8,447 nt of DNA from CAYSHJ01 sp964589725. GTDB taxonomy: Bacteria; Planctomycetota; Planctomycetia; Planctomycetales; Planctomycetaceae. Below the pieces are notes generated by a model. It was not told where the DNA came from. It did no database searches and worked only from the letters and a program-made list of their open reading frames with translations. Below, piece after piece: positions 6,032 to 8,447 of the stretch. Positions within the stretch are counted from its first letter, which is position 1. Each line of letters starts with the position of its first letter. The stretch is taken from the NCBI GenBank assembly GCA_964589725.1, contig CAZPUJ010000597.1, forward strand, positions 1 through 8,447. The letters are read 5' to 3'. The position numbers and the translations under genes were made by a program.

Positions 6032-6067
6032 GAGATCGTATTCGGTTCGACGAGGCGTCGCGAACAA

Positions 6068-6601
6068 TTAACGCTTCGAGAACTGGAAGCTGCGACGCGA
6101 TTTCTTGTGGCCGTACATTTTGCGTTCAACCATGCGGCTGTCGCGAGTCAGGTAACCGCCATCCGCCAGTGCTCCGTGCAGCAGAGGATTTTTGGCTTGC
6201 AACGCGCGCGCGACGCCCAGCATCATGGCCTCGGCCTGACCGGTCCCGCCGCCACCTTGGACACGAGCCCAGATGTCGACCTTGCCGAGCATCTCGGTGG
6301 CCTTCAGCGGCGCGAGTACCGAATTGCGATCACGCAAGGTGACGCAGTATTCCTCCAGCGTGCGGCCGTTGATGCTGACCTTTCCCGAACCGTCCGTCAG
6401 ACGAACACGAGCAACCGCCGTCTTGCGACGACCTGTGCCCAGCGCCGCGCCATGCTTGTCGATCTTGCCACGCACCAGCAACGGCAAACGAGGCTTCACT
6501 TCCTCGACTGCCACCGGAGCGCCACCCTGCCCAAGCGTCAGATCCGAAGCCAACGTGGTCTCGGTCGGAGTTGTTTCAAGGTCTTTGTCTTCATTGTCCA
6601 T
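6068..6601 (-). CDS. rpsI: 30S ribosomal protein S9
   Basis: S9 binds the 3' major domain of 16S rRNA, and its C-terminal tail reaches the P-site tRNA. The hallmark GTGRRKTAVARV begins at residue 55, followed by VSINGR, VQGGGGTGQAEAMMLGVARAL, the RDSRMVERK segment and the conserved C-terminal FSKR. Bacterial S9 is usually about 130 residues with GTGRRK within the first ten or so. This one is 177 residues, with an acidic, low-complexity extension of roughly 45 residues (MDNEDKDLETTPTETT...). The ATG at 6601 is supported by AGGA 10 nt upstream, which overlaps the rplM stop codon, so the extension is probably translated. The gene follows rplM by 12 bp, the standard bacterial arrangement, and is followed by an intrinsic terminator. 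Confidence 0.97.
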   Translation of the reverse strand: MDNEDKDLETTPTETTLASDLTLGQGGAPVAVEEVKPRLPLLVRGKIDKHGAALGTGRRKTAVARVRLTDGSGKVSINGRTLEEYCVTLRDRNSVLAPLKATEMLGKVDIWARVQGGGGTGQAEAMMLGVARALQAKNPLLHGALADGGYLTRDSRMVERKMYGHKKSRRSFQFSKR

Positions 6602-6613
6602 GAATGCACAATC

Positions 6614-7180
6614 CTACTTTAGGTAATCCGGTAACTCGGCCGGCTGCTGAGCTTGATGCGGATGATTCGGCCCGGCGAACAACCTCAACTTCACCAGCAT
6701 GTGCTTTCCGAGTTTGTTCTTGGGCAGCATACGCTGCACGGCCTTCATGAGGATGTCATCCGGCTTGTTGATCAATCGATCTTCGGCAGGACGCCGGCGA
6801 TGCCCACTCGGATAACCGGTGTAATAAGCGTATCTTTTCTGATTCGTCTTCGTGGTGAAGTACGGAATCGTCGGGTGGCTCATGGATCGGCCGGTGAAAC
6901 GGACACGTTCGCAATTCACGACGATCACGTAGTCGCCGCTGTCGACATGCGGTGTGTATTCCGCACGGTGTTTGCCCATTAGGATTGTCGCAATCCTGGT
7001 GGCCAAGCGGCCGACGATCTGCTTATCCCCATCGATGACGTACCACCTTTTCGTGGCTGGAACGGCCTGTTCCTTTGTCAGCACGAAGCTCTTGTGGTTC
7101 GGTGACTTCAGGTGCTTGATCGACGGAGTGCGGGGCTTCTTCGTCTGCGGAGCCGTCGCTATCGCGGTGTCAGTGGTCAC
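6614..7180 (-). CDS. rplM: 50S ribosomal protein L13
   Basis: L13 is an early-assembly protein of the large subunit. Conserved blocks (numbering from the GTG start, 188 residues) are RWYVID at 45-50, VGRLATRIATILMGKH, YTPHVDSGDYVIVVN, YYTGYPSGH, MLPKNKLGKHML, and the C-terminal AGPNHPHQAQQP. I chose the GTG at 7180 because GAGGA stands 8 nt upstream. An ATG at 7225 gives 15 more residues but has no evident ribosome site. Even from the GTG, the protein carries a basic N-terminal extension of roughly 28 residues (rich in Thr, Pro, Lys) and about 11 extra residues near 99-113 relative to E. coli L13, which is about 142 residues long. It is first in a two-gene operon with rpsI; the classic autoregulatory leader was not recognised. 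Confidence 0.96.
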   Translation of the reverse strand: MTTDTAIATAPQTKKPRTPSIKHLKSPNHKSFVLTKEQAVPATKRWYVIDGDKQIVGRLATRIATILMGKHRAEYTPHVDSGDYVIVVNCERVRFTGRSMSHPTIPYFTTKTNQKRYAYYTGYPSGHRRRPAEDRLINKPDDILMKAVQRMLPKNKLGKHMLVKLRLFAGPNHPHQAQQPAELPDYLK

Positions 7181-7188
7181 GGGACAAA

Positions 7189-7193
7189 TCCTC
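7189..7193 (-). promoter_or_regulatory. rplM: Shine-Dalgarno selecting the GTG start of rplM
   Basis: GAGGA on the - strand lies 8 nt before the GTG at 7180-7178. It is the best ribosome site near this gene and argues against the upstream ATG at 7225. Confidence 0.6.
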
Positions 7194-7273
7194 GAATTCT
7201 CAACGTCTTCTCGTTGCTGAAACATCTCACACCCAAAGTCAAAGACACTTCAGGCCGAGCGTCGGAACGCGAC

Positions 7274-7302
7274 AAGTTAGCGTCTGTTTGCGAGCGGTTC
7301 AA
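7274..7302 (-). promoter_or_regulatory. Candidate sigma70-like promoter for rplM-rpsI
   Basis: TTGAAC (7302-7297) and TAACTT (7279-7274) are separated by exactly 17 bp on the - strand, about 95 bp before the rplM GTG, in the 149-bp gap after the haem-protein gene. The matches to consensus are 4/6 and 3/6, so this is tentative. No other strong promoter was found in the gap. Confidence 0.25.
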
Positions 7303-7329
7303 CCTCGCAGACGGAGTTTTGTCCGGTGA

Positions 7330-8447
7330 TCACCGCAGGGATTCCAAAAAGGCTAACAGGTCGGCCACTTGTTCGGCCGTCAGTTCCTTGAGCAGCAATT
7401 CAGGCATCAGCGATTGCCGCATCGGGAGCAAGACCTCGACTTGCGAAGACATCAGACGAATGTCTTGGCCTTGCGGGTTTCGCAAGATCACGTGCTCGGC
7501 AGTCTGTTCAATCATCAGACCGGTTACGACCTTTCCGTCGTCGGTTTGAGCCAAGTACGCCACAAATTTCGGGTCGATGAATTTGGACGGCTCCAGCAAG
7601 CTTTCGAGCAGTTTGGGTTTGTCGTATTTTTTGCCGATCTGCGTCAGTTCCGGGCCGACGGAGCCACCTTCGCCGGCGACTTTGTGACATGCTTTGCAGG
7701 CCACACCCGTCGTGCGGAAGAACACCTCGCGCCCGCGCGTGGCGTCGCCGGCTAATGCCAAGAGTTTTTCCGGGCGAATGTGCGTGCCGAGCCGCTTGGG
7801 TCGCTGATCGGACGGGCGGAAGCGTTCGAAGAGGTCTTTGACCTGTTCGTCCGCATGATGGAACGCGGCGGCAAGAACTTCTTGTTGCATCGCGTCGGAG
7901 AACGGCTGCTCGACAAGAGTACGTGACAACATCAACGCCCGGCTGGGAGTGCTCAGCAACTTCGCGATCGTTTCCTGACGTTGCTTCGTGCGGTCGACGG
8001 CTCGTTGGGCGGATTGCTGCGCATCGGTCTCGCGAGCTTTCGCGCGTTCGGCGTCTGTCGGCTCGGTCCGTTCTTCTTTGCCGGCGAGATCGCGCGCGAT
8101 CTTTTCAATGCGCGAAACTTCAGCCTCGCGTTCCTTCGCGGCGGCGCTGGTTTCGTCCAGGTCGCGCAGCCGCGCGAGGAGGATCACATCTTCTGATCGC
8201 GGCGGCAGCGAGCGAATCCAATCCGCGAGGAGTTGCACTCCGGCGTCATCGACGGTCTCGGAACCGATGATTGGCATGTGGCCTTTGCCTTCGTTCGCCA
8301 CTCGGTAGTAGAGCACGGATCGAAACGGATCGCCGGGAGCGATGATCTGCGCGGCTTCGATTTGAAACGCCCCTTGCCGCGGTCGGACGTCGAGCGTCTT
8401 GGTTTGGTCGATGGGCTTCTCGATGCGGAGTTCGATATCCGACGTGC
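7330..8447 (-). CDS. PVC-type haem-binding (cytochrome c-like) domain protein, C-terminal part (5' end outside window)
   Basis: The frame is open to the right edge, so the 371 residues seen are only the C-terminal portion; the GTG at 8316 is internal, not a start. Visible parts in order are a segment ending HMPIIGSETVDDAGVQLLADWIRSLP (about 56-81), typical of the region before the haem domain in large secreted planctomycete proteins; a highly charged Glu/Arg/Ala-rich stretch (about 95-165), probably coiled coil; LFERFRPSDQRPKRLG; and a C-terminal domain matching the Planctomycetes/Verrucomicrobia haem-binding family (TIGR02603). That domain has GREVFF, haem motif CKACH at 250-254, GPELTQIGKKY, LLEPSKFIDPKF, SLMPELLL with a possible axial Met, and ADLLAFLESL. 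Such proteins are exported and are often linked to sugar or alcohol dehydrogenase modules; the partner module here is not visible. Transcription runs towards rplM, with a 149-bp gap. Confidence 0.88.
   Translation of the reverse strand, partial: TSDIELRIEKPIDQTKTLDVRPRQGAFQIEAAQIIAPGDPFRSVLYYRVANEGKGHMPIIGSETVDDAGVQLLADWIRSLPPRSEDVILLARLRDLDETSAAAKEREAEVSRIEKIARDLAGKEERTEPTDAERAKARETDAQQSAQRAVDRTKQRQETIAKLLSTPSRALMLSRTLVEQPFSDAMQQEVLAAAFHHADEQVKDLFERFRPSDQRPKRLGTHIRPEKLLALAGDATRGREVFFRTTGVACKACHKVAGEGGSVGPELTQIGKKYDKPKLLESLLEPSKFIDPKFVAYLAQTDDGKVVTGLMIEQTAEHVILRNPQGQDIRLMSSQVEVLLPMRQSLMPELLLKELTAEQVADLLAFLESLR

Noticed and set aside
5922..6067. M-box (ykoK) magnesium riboswitch ahead of mgtE
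   Set aside because: An M-box needs well over 100 nt with conserved loops. The space is taken by the rpsI terminator and a dispersed repeat, and no M-box sequence was recognised.
1..8447. Defence, phage, secretion or biosynthetic cluster
   Set aside because: Apart from Uma2, whose role is unsettled, every recognised gene is housekeeping or envelope-related and lies in small separate units. No integrase, toxin-antitoxin pair, tRNA attachment site or modular enzyme was seen.

Overview
The window looks like ordinary chromosomal DNA of a GC-rich planctomycete (phylum Planctomycetota). Three things point there. The rightmost gene ends in the CxxCH haem-binding domain typical of Planctomycetes and Verrucomicrobia. 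A long inverted repeat codes for the LARRASEG/PTRKRG peptides that I recall as scattered through planctomycete genomes. A second inverted repeat codes for GGTT/PPLGG-like peptides that I also associate with those genomes. Species cannot be told from the sequence.

Left block, + strand (1-2685): the end of rsmA/ksgA (16S rRNA dimethyltransferase), a NUDIX hydrolase, and a secreted peptidase S13 (PBP4-type D-Ala-D-Ala carboxypeptidase) whose start overlaps the NUDIX stop by four bases. Two repeat elements, a 7-bp tandem array and a 27-bp perfect palindrome, lie inside the first 180 bases of the S13 reading frame without breaking it. They make its start uncertain.

Middle block (2621-4520): a small probable two-helix membrane protein on the - strand, convergent with and overlapping the end of the S13 gene. 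It diverges from a + strand pair made of a secreted alpha/beta-hydrolase (esterase-like) and a Uma2-family PD-(D/E)XK protein two bases behind it.

Right block, - strand (4578-8447): reading in the direction of transcription, a partial PVC-type cytochrome/haem-binding protein, then rplM-rpsI (ribosomal L13-S9, 12 bp apart, both with N-terminal extensions), a clear intrinsic terminator, a nested inverted repeat, and mgtE (CBS-domain Mg2+ channel). The mgtE gene converges on the Uma2 gene.

No CRISPR array, tRNA, rRNA, transposase, phage gene or obvious defence cassette was seen. The gene content is housekeeping and cell-envelope. The unusual material is the set of planctomycete-type repeats: one has become coding sequence in the S13 gene, one fills the mgtE leader, and one may sit at the rsmA stop. 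The possibly unannotated small membrane protein is the other point of note. I do not see convincing evidence of a new multi-gene system.
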